A stretch of DNA of 64,000 nt from Methylomonas koyamae (GCF_019669905.1 NZ_AP019777.1:4278001-4342000); one strand, 5' to 3'. Shown: positions 48,814 through 58,064, numbered from the stretch's first letter. The notes: generated from the letters alone by a model not told the origin. Made by a program: numbers and translations.

Positions 48814-49407
48814 TTAAAGCTCTTTGGCTTTACCTAGCATGCCGTCAACTTTACTTTTGAAGCCGGCGTTGGACAGATAAAAAATGTAAAGACCGGCGAA
48901 CAGAACCAATGCATACAGGCCATAGCTAGATTTGCTGGTCGGTTGGCCGCCACCGGCTTTGAAGCTCATGTGAGCGTCCAAACGCTCACCGTTGTCTTGC
49001 AGCAGCGTGATGTGGATCAGGTATTTACCTACTTCGGGCACGCCCTCAGGCAGGTTCAACACCACAGTACCGGATTTGTGTTTTTCGGCCCCCTGGAAAA
49101 ATACCCGTTTGCCTTCCGGTTCTTTCGTCACTTCGAATTCCACCGCCATACCTCGATAACGTTGGTCTTGGTAATCGAACACCAACTGGGTCAACGAGCC
49201 GGTATCGGGAATGTTGCCGCAAAACTCTTCCGCCGGATAGGCTTTGGGCTGATAGGCGGTGTAGTGTATCCAGTGGTCCTTTTCCAGTTCGAATTTGCAT
49301 TGGTCGGTGTCCGTGCCGGCAGCACCGCCGTGCGCCGATACCGCGGCCGAAAAAACCAGGCCCAGCAAGCCTAGGAAACCGTTTCTTATCATGCGAGAGC
49401 TTTTCAT
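48814..49407 (-). CDS. PmoD/AmoD-like membrane-anchored periplasmic copper protein
   Basis: 197 residues: signal peptide (GFLGLLGLVFSAAVSA), periplasmic domain (about 26-150), and one C-terminal helix (SYGLYALVLFAGLYIFYLS) with a short charged tail. The periplasmic domain has two Cys, Cys37 (TDQCKFE) and Cys63 (EEFCGNIPDTG), and the stretch LVFDYQDQRYRGMAVEFEV. This pattern fits my memory of the PmoD/AmoD/AmoE family of methane and ammonia oxidisers, where conserved Cys and Met form a CuA-like site; I cannot confirm by alignment. Predicted cleavage after Ala25 would leave His26 as the new N-terminus. 118 bases upstream of the cupredoxin start, likely co-transcribed. Confidence 0.62.
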   Translation of the reverse strand: MKSSRMIRNGFLGLLGLVFSAAVSAHGGAAGTDTDQCKFELEKDHWIHYTAYQPKAYPAEEFCGNIPDTGSLTQLVFDYQDQRYRGMAVEFEVTKEPEGKRVFFQGAEKHKSGTVVLNLPEGVPEVGKYLIHITLLQDNGERLDAHMSFKAGGGQPTSKSSYGLYALVLFAGLYIFYLSNAGFKSKVDGMLGKAKEL

Positions 49408-49717
49408 AAATCCCCTTCCCGTGTTAATAAATGCTTTAGTTTTTATTATCTTTCATGTGGTTATGCATGAAACCTGTTTTCGTCACCGGCGAATGTAACT
49501 GCCTGATTTGGATCGAAACAATTGCTAACTCTAGCACATCGCCCTAGGCAAAGAAAGGCTGGCGTTCCAGACTTGGCCGGCACTATTCGCTGCTTAATTT
49601 TTTTTGTCAGTAGCCAAAGACAATCCTTATAATGAGGTTATGAACCGTTCCCCCAAACGCCTCCGCCCGTTCTTTTCCACCGAACTAACCTCTCTGGTCA
49701 ATTAACATCCAAACAAT
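49408..49717. promoter_or_regulatory. Divergent promoter region of the copper pair and pgi
   Basis: 310 bases between the PmoD-like gene (minus) and pgi (plus). A+T-rich runs (TTTAGTTTTTATTATC near 49436-49451, TTTTTTTTGTCAG near 49599) suggest promoters in both directions. I could not settle individual -35/-10 boxes. A 67-codon frame here reads through from the PmoD-like gene in the opposite sense and is not considered real. Confidence 0.4.
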
Positions 49718-51355
49718 ATGTCCAAATTAGTAGACTCTGCCGAATGGAACGCCGTCAAGCAACACCACCGCGAGATTGCCGGCAAATTTTGCATGAAGGA
49801 CGCGTTCGACAAAGATCCCAAGCGATTCGACAAATTTTCGGTCACGTTCAACGACCTGTTGTTCGACTACTCGAAAAATCTGATCACCGAGCGCACCCTG
49901 CCGCTACTGATCGAACTGGCCAACCGAGCTCAGCTCTCGGCAAAAACCGAAGCCATGTTCTCCGGTTCCATCATTAATACCACGGAAAAACGCGCCGTGT
50001 TGCATACCGCACTGCGTAACCGCAGCAACAAGCCGATTTATTTCCGCGGCGAAGACGTCATGCCGGAAATCAATAAAGTGCTGGCCAGAATGCGGGTGTT
50101 TACCGAACAAGTCCGCTCCGGCGCCTGGACCGGCTACACCGGAAAAACCATCACCGACATCGTCAACATCGGTATCGGCGGCTCCGATCTCGGGCCGAAA
50201 ATGGTCGACACCGCATTGACCCCTTACGGCAAAGAAGGCCTGAAGGCCCATTTCGTGTCCAACGTCGACCAGACCGACATCGTCGAGACACTGAAGCCGT
50301 TGAATCCGGAAACCACGCTGTTCTTGATTTCCTCGAAAACCTTCACGACCCAGGAAACCATGACCAACGCCCGTTCGGCCCGCGACTGGTTTTTGAAAGC
50401 GGCGCAAGAGCAGGGACACATGTCCAAGCACTTTGTCGCGATTTCCACCAACGAAGCCAAAGTCAAGGAATTCGGCATCGACCTGGAAAACATGTACGAG
50501 TTCTGGGACTGGGTCGGCGGCCGCTATTCCTTGTGGTCGGTGATCGGCATGTCCATCGCGCTGTACATCGGCATGGACAATTTCGAAGAACTGCTGATGG
50601 GCGCGCATTTGGCCGACGAACACTTCCGCAGCGCTCCGTTCGAACAAAACATCCCGGTCATCATGGGATTGCTCGGCATCTGGTACAACAATTTCTTCGA
50701 CGCCGAAACCTACGCGATCCTGCCCTACGCCCAGTCGCTGAAATATTTCGCCGATTATTTCCAGCAAGGCGACATGGAAAGCAACGGCAAAAGCGCAACG
50801 ATCAACGGCGATAAAGTGGACTACAACACCGGGCCGATCATTTGGGGCCAACCGGGCACCAACGGCCAGCACGCCTTTTTCCAGTTGATCCACCAGGGCA
50901 CCAAACTGATCCCCGGCGATTTTCTGGCGGCGGCGCAGAGCCATTACGACCTGCCCGACCACCACGACATCTTGATCTCCAACTTCCTGGCCCAGGCCGA
51001 GGCGTTGATGCGCGGCAAAACCGAAGCCGAAGTGCGCCAGGATTTGAGCCACGAGCCCAACCTGGACGACGCCTTGATCGCTTCGAAGATCTTCGAAGGC
51101 AACAAACCCTCCAACGCGTTCCTATTCAAAAAACTGACGCCAAGAACCCTGGGGACGTTGATCGCGTTTTACGAACATAAAATCTTCGTCCAGGGCGTGA
51201 TCTGGAACATCAACTCCTTCGACCAGATGGGCGTGGAATTGGGTAAAGTACTAGCCAAGGCCATTTTGCCGCAATTGAAAAACGAAGAACCCGTCTCCGA
51301 CCACGACAGTTCGACCAACGGCCTGATCAACGCCTACAAACGCTTGCGCAAGTAA
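49718..51355 (+). CDS. pgi: Glucose-6-phosphate isomerase
   Basis: Interconverts glucose-6-phosphate and fructose-6-phosphate, linking ribulose-monophosphate cycle products to sugars in methanotrophs. 545 residues. Signatures: [13 protein letters not shown] (phosphate site), [48 protein letters not shown] with the catalytic His, and C-terminal [18 protein letters not shown]. Starts [18 protein letters not shown] strong hairpin follows. Confidence 0.97.
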   Translation: MSKLVDSAEWNAVKQHHREIAGKFCMKDAFDKDPKRFDKFSVTFNDLLFDYSKNLITERTLPLLIELANRAQLSAKTEAMFSGSIINTTEKRAVLHTALRNRSNKPIYFRGEDVMPEINKVLARMRVFTEQVRSGAWTGYTGKTITDIVNIGIGGSDLGPKMVDTALTPYGKEGLKAHFVSNVDQTDIVETLKPLNPETTLFLISSKTFTTQETMTNARSARDWFLKAAQEQGHMSKHFVAISTNEAKVKEFGIDLENMYEFWDWVGGRYSLWSVIGMSIALYIGMDNFEELLMGAHLADEHFRSAPFEQNIPVIMGLLGIWYNNFFDAETYAILPYAQSLKYFADYFQQGDMESNGKSATINGDKVDYNTGPIIWGQPGTNGQHAFFQLIHQGTKLIPGDFLAAAQSHYDLPDHHDILISNFLAQAEALMRGKTEAEVRQDLSHEPNLDDALIASKIFEGNKPSNAFLFKKLTPRTLGTLIAFYEHKIFVQGVIWNINSFDQMGVELGKVLAKAILPQLKNEEPVSDHDSSTNGLINAYKRLRK

Positions 51356-51422
51356 GTCCGGCCCGGCAAACGCCGCCGATTTCCGCCGGCAGCCGGACCG
51401 CGCCACACACCGCTACCTAAGC

Positions 51423-51455
51423 GGCCGAAAAACGACGACTCGCCGTTTTTCGGCC
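51423..51455 (+). terminator. Hairpin downstream of pgi
   Basis: Perfect 12-base stem GGCCGAAAAACG/CGTTTTTCGGCC with a nine-base loop, about 70 bases after the pgi stop. T5 lies inside the stem rather than after it, so termination may be partly by structure. A second G+C-rich hairpin, GTCCGGC/GCCGGAC, sits at the stop itself. Confidence 0.6.
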
Positions 51456-51589
51456 CGCTCTACCGCCCGCCAACCCCAGCCAAGTCCCGACCGAGTGGAG
51501 TTTTTACTGCGTAGCCGAACCGGCGGCGCTAGAGTTCAACACGCCGCCGAATTGCGCCGTTGCGGCACCGCCCGGCTTGGGCCGCCCCC

Positions 51590-51880
51590 CCCTGGAGAGC
51601 TTGTTTGGCGAAGGTTAGTATGGTCAAGTGCTCGAGCGATTCATCAGCCGGCGCGAGGACTGCTTGCTGAGCCGGCTGTCGCAACTGTGCGCCAATCAGG
51701 CAGGGGTCTACCGCAGCGAAGCGGTGGCGCCGATGCAGCAGGAAGTGGCGCAATGCGTTGCGGAAGGCTGTCCTACGACCATAGTGCCAAGCGACTAAAC
51801 ATCAAACTGACCACGGTCAAAGACCACATCGGCAAAATTTACACTAAACGCGACATCGGCCGGCGCGAAAGGCCGGTTAA
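51590..51880 (+). pseudogene. Decayed LuxR-family regulator
   Basis: Plus-strand remnant. One frame reads SLFGEG, a TAG stop, then YGQVLERFISRREDCLLS to QQEVAQCVAEG. A one-base frame change then leads to SYDHSAKRLNIKLTTVKDHI, a LuxR-type helix-turn-helix (recognition helix region), followed by GKIYTKRDIGRRE. The N-terminus cannot be found. So at least one stop and one frameshift separate the parts. A 166-codon open frame that covers the area (51495-51995) mixes frames and is not the original product. Confidence 0.75.
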
Positions 51881-51889
51881 GGATCGGAG

Positions 51890-52726
51890 CTATTCCTGCT
51901 CACGACGAAGAAGGCCAGCCTCGGATCGGACCGCATCCAGCACGTCTCGGATTGCGGCAACCACCGCTTCCGGCCGTTCCAAGGGTATGGCGTGACCGCT
52001 GTCCACCCAGATTTGTATCGATCCCGGATACAACCGAGCAAGGTCTTGGCGTTTTCGATTGGCGTCGTCCGCCAGTTCCGAGCGGTCGGCCAAGGGTTGC
52101 GCCGCGCTCAGCACAATTACCGGTCCGCTACGATAGGCGGAAGCCGCCAGCACTTCGTCGCCGGTCCGATCCAGCGCGGCCAGTTCCCGTTCGGCGGTAA
52201 CCGGCAACCACAAATCGAACAACCAACGCAGCCAGAACGGCCAATTCTCGATGGCGCCCCGGCCTTTGAGTTGGGCCGGATGGGTCGAATCGACCAGAAT
52301 CAAAGCCGCGACCTCTTGCGGATAGTACCGGGCATACCATTGCATATACAAACCGCCCAGCGAATGCCCGACCAGAATATAAGGCGGCGCCAGCCCTTGG
52401 TCGACCAACAATTCGCGCAGTTCCTGCACGACGTGGCGACCGTCGCGGACCGAGGCCACCGCTTCGCTGGCGCCGACCCCGGCACGGTTATAGGCCAACG
52501 CGGTCGCCGATGCGGCAATTGGCGGATACACCTCCCGCCACCAAGCCAAAGTTCCGCCCAAGCCGGTTTCGAACACCACCGGCCGGGTATCGTGCCGGCT
52601 CAAGGCAAACTCCACTTGCCGGCGCCCGATTTCGGCAATCTTGACGTTCGGAATCGTCTCGGCGCAGCCGCTCAATAGGCCGAGCAGTAACGCAAAGATC
52701 GCCGTTATCGCACAGCGGCATTTCAT
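51890..52726 (-). CDS. Alpha/beta-hydrolase lipoprotein
   Basis: 278 residues. A lipoprotein signal ends in LLGLLSGC, so it is anchored at Cys21. The hydrolase fold has an oxyanion-region VFETGLGGTLAWW, nucleophile Ser in LVGHSLGGLYMQW, and catalytic Asp and His near the C-terminus (IQIWVDSGHAIPLERPEAV). Related to small esterases/lipases. Substrate unknown. Its 3' end abuts the decayed LuxR gene. Confidence 0.88.
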   Translation of the reverse strand: MKCRCAITAIFALLLGLLSGCAETIPNVKIAEIGRRQVEFALSRHDTRPVVFETGLGGTLAWWREVYPPIAASATALAYNRAGVGASEAVASVRDGRHVVQELRELLVDQGLAPPYILVGHSLGGLYMQWYARYYPQEVAALILVDSTHPAQLKGRGAIENWPFWLRWLFDLWLPVTAERELAALDRTGDEVLAASAYRSGPVIVLSAAQPLADRSELADDANRKRQDLARLYPGSIQIWVDSGHAIPLERPEAVVAAIRDVLDAVRSEAGLLRREQE

Positions 52727-52840
52727 TGCGATGTCACTCCGGCTCGGCGCTATGCCGTTAAGTTGAGCCGCTCGCGGTGAGCTTGTCGAACCATGAGCGG
52801 CTTAGCCGTAGCACGGCACCCCAAACTGATCGAAACCCGG

Positions 52841-53149
52841 TCATTGGCCTAACAACGGATTTCTGGCCGGCTCGCCCTTTTTGCTGCAGATAGCTTCCGA
52901 AACCATCCGCCCCAGCACCGAGATCGAGCCGCCGACGTAGCAATTGTATTGTTGGCCACTGTCGGTCTTGACCGAATAGCGCGTCGTGACACCGTCGTCG
53001 ACCCGGTTTTCGATCTTGAATTGGTTCTTTTCCAGGCCCAACGCGTGGGCGGTGCGGTCTACCAATGCGTCTTGGGTGACGGCCCAGGCGGCACAGCCGC
53101 CGAGCGATAAGGACAAGCCGGCCGCCAGCCAGGATTTACGGTTTATCAT
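52841..53149 (-). CDS. Small lipoprotein-like exported protein
   Basis: 102 residues from the ATG at 53149. The N-terminus MINRKSWLAAGLSLSLGGCA has a lipobox-like end (SLGGC). The rest is short and basic-acidic mixed, with two Cys (YNCYVGG and EAICSKKG) and no recognised domain. A longer frame to 53239 reads into the spacer and lacks a signal peptide. Unknown function; it lies downstream of the PEP-CTERM genes, same strand. Confidence 0.65.
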   Translation of the reverse strand: MINRKSWLAAGLSLSLGGCAAWAVTQDALVDRTAHALGLEKNQFKIENRVDDGVTTRYSVKTDSGQQYNCYVGGSISVLGRMVSEAICSKKGEPARNPLLGQ

Positions 53150-53189
53150 CGATTTTTTCCTTGATTGAAGTATTGATCGGCCGCCGGAT

Positions 53190-53750
53190 TCAGCGGTTGT
53201 TGCGGCGCCGGCCATAACCCAGCAACCCCGCCAGGCCACCGCCGAACAGCCAGGCCGCGCCCGGCAGCGGTACGGCTGCCGGCGAATAGGTCAGGTTGTC
53301 GATGACGATGCCGTCCGAAGTCCCGTAGAAGAAAATCTTGTCGACCAAGCCGGCATAGCCCGATGCCAGCCAATACAAGCCGCTCGGCTGGTTGAAAGGA
53401 TCGAGCGGCGCGCTGTAAACCAATTGGCCTTGGTAATACAGCTCGTAACTCACCTGGCTGTTGGTACCCCAAAATTGGTAATAAGTCCCCTCGAACACCA
53501 CCGGCCCCTGTTCGAAACTCAGTTCGCCGCCCCAGCCGTGCACCTGGTAATCGCCCAAACCCAGATCGCGTCCGAACGGATAATCGGCAAGCCGGCCGAA
53601 CGAATCCCAACCCGAGATGCCGCCGTAGCTGTCGCCGAGCTGGCCGCCGGGACCGATATCCTCGAACGTCAAAACGATTTGCGAGGAGTGAGCCGGAGCG
53701 GCTCCGGCCAATAACGCGGCAAATGCGCCGCTCAATAATTGCAGTTTCAT
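53190..53750 (-). CDS. PEP-CTERM (VPLPG-type) exported protein 1
   Basis: 186 residues. Signal peptide (LLSGAFAALLAGAAPAHS), a beta-rich domain starting ITLTFED-like (IVLTFEDIGPGGQLGD), and a C-terminal sorting tail: VPLPGAAWLFGGGLAGLLGY then RRRNNR. This is the PEP-CTERM/exosortase signal arrangement (motif, helix, basic end). The passenger domain resembles those of extracellular matrix proteins with unknown role. No exosortase gene is in the window. Confidence 0.85.
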   Translation of the reverse strand: MKLQLLSGAFAALLAGAAPAHSSQIVLTFEDIGPGGQLGDSYGGISGWDSFGRLADYPFGRDLGLGDYQVHGWGGELSFEQGPVVFEGTYYQFWGTNSQVSYELYYQGQLVYSAPLDPFNQPSGLYWLASGYAGLVDKIFFYGTSDGIVIDNLTYSPAAVPLPGAAWLFGGGLAGLLGYGRRRNNR

Positions 53751-53793
53751 AGATTTTCCTTGATTTGGCGGCCCGCCCACGCGGCCCGCAACG

Positions 53794-54510
53794 TTAGTTC
53801 GATTTACGGCGATTCGCGAACAAACCACCAAACACAGCACTAGCGAACAGCCAGACCGCGCCCGGTAGCGGTACCGCCGCTATGTCGCCATCGCGCACAG
53901 CCCAGACATACATATCCGAGCCCAGGTTTTTCTTGTACCAAGTTTGTTGGCTGCCGAGCGCGGTATCGAAAAACCAAGCCTCGCCGGTGCGGGTTGGCAC
54001 TTCGTTGCCGGACCAATAATTGAAGGACTGCAGATTTTTCACCAAACCGACATCGGTTTGGCCGCCGGTGCGGCCGTCGCGGTAAATCCCGAAGTTAGGA
54101 TTGTCGCTACCGTCCGGGAATTGAAACGCCGTCAAACCCAGGTTGACGAAATACATATAACCCAGCTCGGAGTTGGGGCTGCTGACGTTCCAGGCGTAAT
54201 CGGTCGAACCGTCGTCGGAAAAGTTTTCGTTATAGGCAATGCCGTTGACCGGCTTGATGCCGGCCAACCGCCAGTCGCTGAAGCCGCCGAACTCCAATTG
54301 ATCCGCCCAGGCCACGGCCGCGTGCCAGTCCATCTTGCCGTCGGCGTCGTAGCCGCTGGTCTTGGCGTAATTGGCATCCTGCAACCAAGTCACGTTCAAT
54401 ACCGTGTCGTAGAGCATGCCGCCGCCGCGGTCCAGCAATGCCGCCTGGGCGGTGGGGAGATGGGTCAGAGCCGCCGCGCCGGCGGCAAGCAGAGTGCGTT
54501 TCAATTTCAT
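53794..54510 (-). CDS. PEP-CTERM (VPLPG-type) DUF1566-like protein 2
   Basis: 238 residues. Signal peptide (LLAAGAAALTHLPTAQA), then LLDRGGGMLYDTVLNVTWLQDANYAKTSG region, GGFSDWRLAGIKPVNG and an aromatic core (FNYWSGNEVP, AWFFDTALG, YVWAVRDGD) typical of DUF1566/Lcl-like domains. It ends VPLPGAVWLFASAVFGGLF and RRKSN. It is a paralogue of the next upstream gene, sharing the RGGG, ANYAKTSG, DWRL, YW and VWAVRDGD segments. Confidence 0.85.
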   Translation of the reverse strand: MKLKRTLLAAGAAALTHLPTAQAALLDRGGGMLYDTVLNVTWLQDANYAKTSGYDADGKMDWHAAVAWADQLEFGGFSDWRLAGIKPVNGIAYNENFSDDGSTDYAWNVSSPNSELGYMYFVNLGLTAFQFPDGSDNPNFGIYRDGRTGGQTDVGLVKNLQSFNYWSGNEVPTRTGEAWFFDTALGSQQTWYKKNLGSDMYVWAVRDGDIAAVPLPGAVWLFASAVFGGLFANRRKSN

Positions 54511-54541
54511 AGATATTTTCCTTGCAGATGGGGATATTTGG

Positions 54542-55273
54542 TCAGGCTAACGCCGGGAAGGCGGCCGCTTTTCGGCGGCGAATCGAGCCGGCCATCGCGG
54601 CCAGTCCGGATAAAAACAAGATGTAGCTTGCCGGGTCCGGCACTGCCGTCACGTCGCCGTCGCGCACGGCCCAGACGTAAAAATTGTTGCCTTTGCTGAT
54701 GTAGTTCTGCATACCGGTCGCGGTGCTGAAATACCAGGCTTTGTTCGAGTCGCCGGGGTAACTGCTGCCCAACCAATAGCTGAAAGATTGAATATTGCCG
54801 AACAGGCTTTCGTCGGCGGCGGTGGCCGGATCGTCGACCAATCCGTAACCCGGCTGTTGTAGGCCGCGCGAATCGACGAAACCAATATTGGCGAAGTCGC
54901 CGTAAAACAGATGAGCCAATTCCGAGCTGGCGGTCGAGACGTTGAAGCCGCAGTCGGTGTTGCTGTAGCCGTAGTCGCAACCCGCCGCCCCCAGGTCATT
55001 AAAGCTCGGCAACCGCCAATCGCTGTAATTGACGCCACGCACGCTATCCGAGTAAATCAGGCCATCCACCCAAGCCACGGCGTTTTGCCAACTCATTTTG
55101 CCTTCGGCATCGAAACCGCTGGTTTTGGCATAGTTGGCGTCGGCCAGCCAGGTGATGTTTTGTACGCTGTCGTAAATCAAACCGCCGCCGCGGTCGAACA
55201 ATTGGGCCTGTGCGGCCGGTGCCGCGACCATGCCGAGCGCGGCGACGGCGCCATAAATCGGTTTAAAGTTCAT
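54542..55273 (-). CDS. PEP-CTERM DUF1566-like protein 3
   Basis: 243 residues from the ATG after GGAGCGAG (55273). Signal peptide (YGAVAALGMVAAPAAQA), DUF1566-like domain with LFDRGGGLIYDSVQNITWL, YSDWRLPSF, FSYWLGSSYPG and FYVWAVRDGD, and a PEP-type tail VPDPASYILFLSGLAAMAG with RRRK. First gene of the three-gene exported-protein run, so probably led by the promoter that carries the palindrome at 55351. Paralogue of the next gene. Confidence 0.85.
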   Translation of the reverse strand: MNFKPIYGAVAALGMVAAPAAQAQLFDRGGGLIYDSVQNITWLADANYAKTSGFDAEGKMSWQNAVAWVDGLIYSDSVRGVNYSDWRLPSFNDLGAAGCDYGYSNTDCGFNVSTASSELAHLFYGDFANIGFVDSRGLQQPGYGLVDDPATAADESLFGNIQSFSYWLGSSYPGDSNKAWYFSTATGMQNYISKGNNFYVWAVRDGDVTAVPDPASYILFLSGLAAMAGSIRRRKAAAFPALA

Positions 55274-55350
55274 AAACTCGCTCCGGTTGGAAAAATAGGA
55301 AAAACGTTTTGTTTTGGCGACATTATCGGGAAGGGAATTTGGCGGTGGAA

Positions 55351-55368
55351 CCCCCACTCCAGTGGGGG
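55351..55368. promoter_or_regulatory. Perfect palindrome, possible operator
   Basis: CCCCCACT-CC-AGTGGGGG, an eight-base perfect inverted repeat with two-base spacer, in the 330-base gap between the divergent PEP-CTERM genes and the two-component genes. It is 78 bases upstream of the exported-protein 3 ATG. It could bind the LuxR-type regulator encoded divergently. It could also be a short hairpin. Confidence 0.5.
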
Positions 55369-55605
55369 TAGGATAGGCGTTGGAATCTGGTAACATGCAA
55401 ATCATTTGCATGTATTTGGCAGCCAATGGATTTTCAGGACCAGCCTCGGCCAAACCGCCGGCTACCGCGTTTTTTAACGCAGGTCCCGATTACCGCTAGC
55501 CTTTATCCCGAGGCGCCATCACTTCGCATGGTCATGGCACAACTCGGCCCCGCAGCGGCGCCGTAAAACGCAGGCTCAGGTTAACCAATGCAAGGGAGCA
55601 TTTAC

Positions 55606-56247
55606 GTGAAAAATCCGGATTGGGCGGCGGTGGTAGACGACCATCCGCTGGTGGCGCACGGCATCGCCGATTTTTTAGTGACGCATTGCGGCTTCGACCG
55701 CGCGCAGCCGGTATCGGCCGTCGCCGAGTTTTGGCCGCTGCTGGATAGCGACGCGCCGCCGGCACTGGCGGTAGTCGATTTTTGGCTGCCGGACGGCGTC
55801 TCGCTGCCGCTACTGGCGCAAATCAAACAACGCCGCCCGGCACTGAAGGTGCTGGCGATCAGTGCCGACGACGACCGGGCTATCGCCGAAAAAGTCGCCG
55901 CGGCCGGCGCCGACGGCTTTATCCATAAACAGGCGGCGCCGAACGTGTTCGCCGAGGCCGTGGCCGCACTCATGGCCGGCGAGGCCTGGTTCCAAGGCCA
56001 GCCCGCCGCGGTATTGGCGTCGACTCGAGAGCTACCGGTCACGGCCGCCGAATTGGGCCTGACTCCGCGCCAAGGCCAGGTGCTGGCGATGATGCTGAAA
56101 GGCTTGCCGAACAAACGCATCGCGCTGAACCTGTCCCTGTCGGAACACACCGTCAAGGAGCACGTCACCGGCATCCTGGAACGCCTGGGCGCGAAAAACC
56201 GGATCGAAGTCATCACCAAACTGCGCGGCCGCAGCCTGGAATACTGA
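55606..56247 (+). CDS. LuxR/NarL-type response regulator
   Basis: 213 residues from a GTG preceded by AGGGAG; an ATG six codons upstream is the alternative (219 residues). Receiver domain with VVDDHPLVAHG and the phospho-Asp in LAVVDFWLPDG. C-terminal LuxR helix-turn-helix with LTPRQGQVLAMMLKGLPNKRIA and LSEHTVKEHVTGILERL. Directly followed by, and overlapping by one base, the hybrid kinase. Divergent from the PEP-CTERM genes, which are possible targets. Confidence 0.9.
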   Translation: MKNPDWAAVVDDHPLVAHGIADFLVTHCGFDRAQPVSAVAEFWPLLDSDAPPALAVVDFWLPDGVSLPLLAQIKQRRPALKVLAISADDDRAIAEKVAAAGADGFIHKQAAPNVFAEAVAALMAGEAWFQGQPAAVLASTRELPVTAAELGLTPRQGQVLAMMLKGLPNKRIALNLSLSEHTVKEHVTGILERLGAKNRIEVITKLRGRSLEY

Positions 56248-58064
56248 TGGCCGCCGCTGCCGATCCGATCGAAGCCGCAGACGACGATTTGCGTTTCGAA
56301 GACTTGAGCGCGGAAGGCCAGGCCCGACTGCTGGACATGACCCACAACCGGCTGGTCTACGGCATCACCATTATCCCCTTCGTCGCCATGCCCTTCGTCT
56401 ACTGGAAACATCAGTTGGACCAAAACGCGTTGGGTCTGGCGGTGTGGACGTTGGCTTACTTTGCGGCGCTGGCGGCGGTCCGCCTGCAATTTCGCCAATA
56501 CCGGCAAGACCGGGCGCGGCTTTGCCCGAGCGAAGCGATAGCCCGATGGATGCCGGTGATCTTGCGCATGGCCCTGGGCCACGGCCTGGGTCTGGCCGGC
56601 TTGGTGGCCGTGATCGCCGGCCGGGTGCCGTTCGAGTTCGCCCTGTTGCTGTACATGAGTCTGGCCGCGATCATGGCCGCCAACGCCACCCACCAGTCGC
56701 CGGTATTCCGAGCCTTCAAACGTTTTTTCAATGCCGCCTGGGGCGGCTGCACGCTACTGACGCCTTGGGCCTTCCCCGACCACTGGCATCTGGTCATGCC
56801 GCTGTGCATCAGCTATATCCTGTCCATCCACCGCCATTCGTCGATTGCCCATCGCTTCTTCCTGCAACAGGTCAAACTGGAACAAGACAGCAAGCGTCTG
56901 GCCGAGGATTACCGGCGCGCCAAGGAACAAGCCGAAGCGGCGCTGTACGCCAAGAACCGCTTTCTGACCACGGCCGCCCACGACCTGCGCCAGCCGGTGC
57001 ACGCAATGGGCTTTCTGATCGAATCCATTTCCCGTCGCAATCAAGACCCCGCCTTGCGCCCGGCCTTGCAGGACTTGCGGCAAAGCGTGCAGTCGGTGAC
57101 GCAGATGTTCAACTCCCTGCTCGACTTGTCCAAGATCGAACTCGGCGCCCAGCCGGTGAAGTTGCAGCCGGTGGCGCTGGACCCGCTGATGGCCGACATC
57201 GCCACCTTGTTTCGGGAAGAAGCCCTGGCCCGCAATATCGCGTTGCGGGTACGCGGCAGCCGCGGCAAAGCCTTGGTCAGTGCCGACCCGTTACTGCTCA
57301 GGCAGTCGATGGTCAATCTGATGCAGAACGCTTTGCGCTACACCCAGCGCGGCGGCGTGCTGATGGCGGTGCGGCGCCGGGGCGGGCAATGGCAGTTCGA
57401 GGTTTGGGATACCGGGGTCGGTATTGCCGAAGCCGACCAACAGCGGGTGTATTCGCCCTTCTTCCGCCCGGAGCACGCCTGGCGCATCGACAATGCCGGC
57501 CATGGCCTGGGTCTGGCGGTGGTGGCGCGCTGCGCCGATTTGATGGGCGCCAGCCAGGGCTTGAATTCGCGCGAGGGCCTGGGTTCCCGTTTCTGGCTGC
57601 GGCTACCGGCAGCCGAGATCGGCGAGCGCCGTTCCGCGGTGCGCGACAGCGTGGCCTTGACGGTGGGCGGCGATACCCTGCTGCACGGCAGCTGCCTGGT
57701 GGTGGACGACGAGCCGCAAGTGCGCAGCGCCTGGGAAGCCCTGCTCTGCGCCTGGGGTATTGGCGCCGTGTGCGTGGCTTCGGCCAGCGAAGCGTTTGCC
57801 GCGCTGGACTCGGGATTCGAACCGGACGCGATCTTTTGCGACCAACGTCTGCGCTCCGGCGAAAGCGGCTTCGAATTGCTGCAAGCGCTATTGGAACGCT
57901 GCCCGCAGGCGGCCGGGGCGATGATCAGCGGCGAATTCGACTCGCCGGCCCTGGCCCAAGCCGAGCAGGAAGGCTATCTGGTTTTGCACAAACCGCTCGA
58001 TCCGAAGGCATTGTTTACCTTGCTATCCTGCTTGCTGCCCGCATCCGGTCGAGATGCGGTTTAA
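56247..58064 (+). CDS. Membrane hybrid histidine kinase with C-terminal receiver
   Basis: 605 residues. About six membrane helices (residues 28-195) with no extracytoplasmic domain, then a coiled linker, HisKA with phospho-His in FLTTAAHDLRQPVHAMGFLI (the HDLRQP class), HATPase with NLMQNALRYTQRGG, WDTGVGIAE and GHGLGLAVVAR, and a C-terminal receiver with LVVDDEPQV and Asp in AIFCDQRLRSGESG. Kinases of this class usually pair with the LuxR regulator encoded just before; start and stop overlap (TGATG). The signal is unknown. Confidence 0.92.
   Translation: MAAAADPIEAADDDLRFEDLSAEGQARLLDMTHNRLVYGITIIPFVAMPFVYWKHQLDQNALGLAVWTLAYFAALAAVRLQFRQYRQDRARLCPSEAIARWMPVILRMALGHGLGLAGLVAVIAGRVPFEFALLLYMSLAAIMAANATHQSPVFRAFKRFFNAAWGGCTLLTPWAFPDHWHLVMPLCISYILSIHRHSSIAHRFFLQQVKLEQDSKRLAEDYRRAKEQAEAALYAKNRFLTTAAHDLRQPVHAMGFLIESISRRNQDPALRPALQDLRQSVQSVTQMFNSLLDLSKIELGAQPVKLQPVALDPLMADIATLFREEALARNIALRVRGSRGKALVSADPLLLRQSMVNLMQNALRYTQRGGVLMAVRRRGGQWQFEVWDTGVGIAEADQQRVYSPFFRPEHAWRIDNAGHGLGLAVVARCADLMGASQGLNSREGLGSRFWLRLPAAEIGERRSAVRDSVALTVGGDTLLHGSCLVVDDEPQVRSAWEALLCAWGIGAVCVASASEAFAALDSGFEPDAIFCDQRLRSGESGFELLQALLERCPQAAGAMISGEFDSPALAQAEQEGYLVLHKPLDPKALFTLLSCLLPASGRDAV

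Noticed and set aside
51495..51995. 166-codon open frame over the decayed LuxR gene
   Set aside because: Only its middle matches the regulator; the rest is out of frame and runs into the next gene's 3' end.
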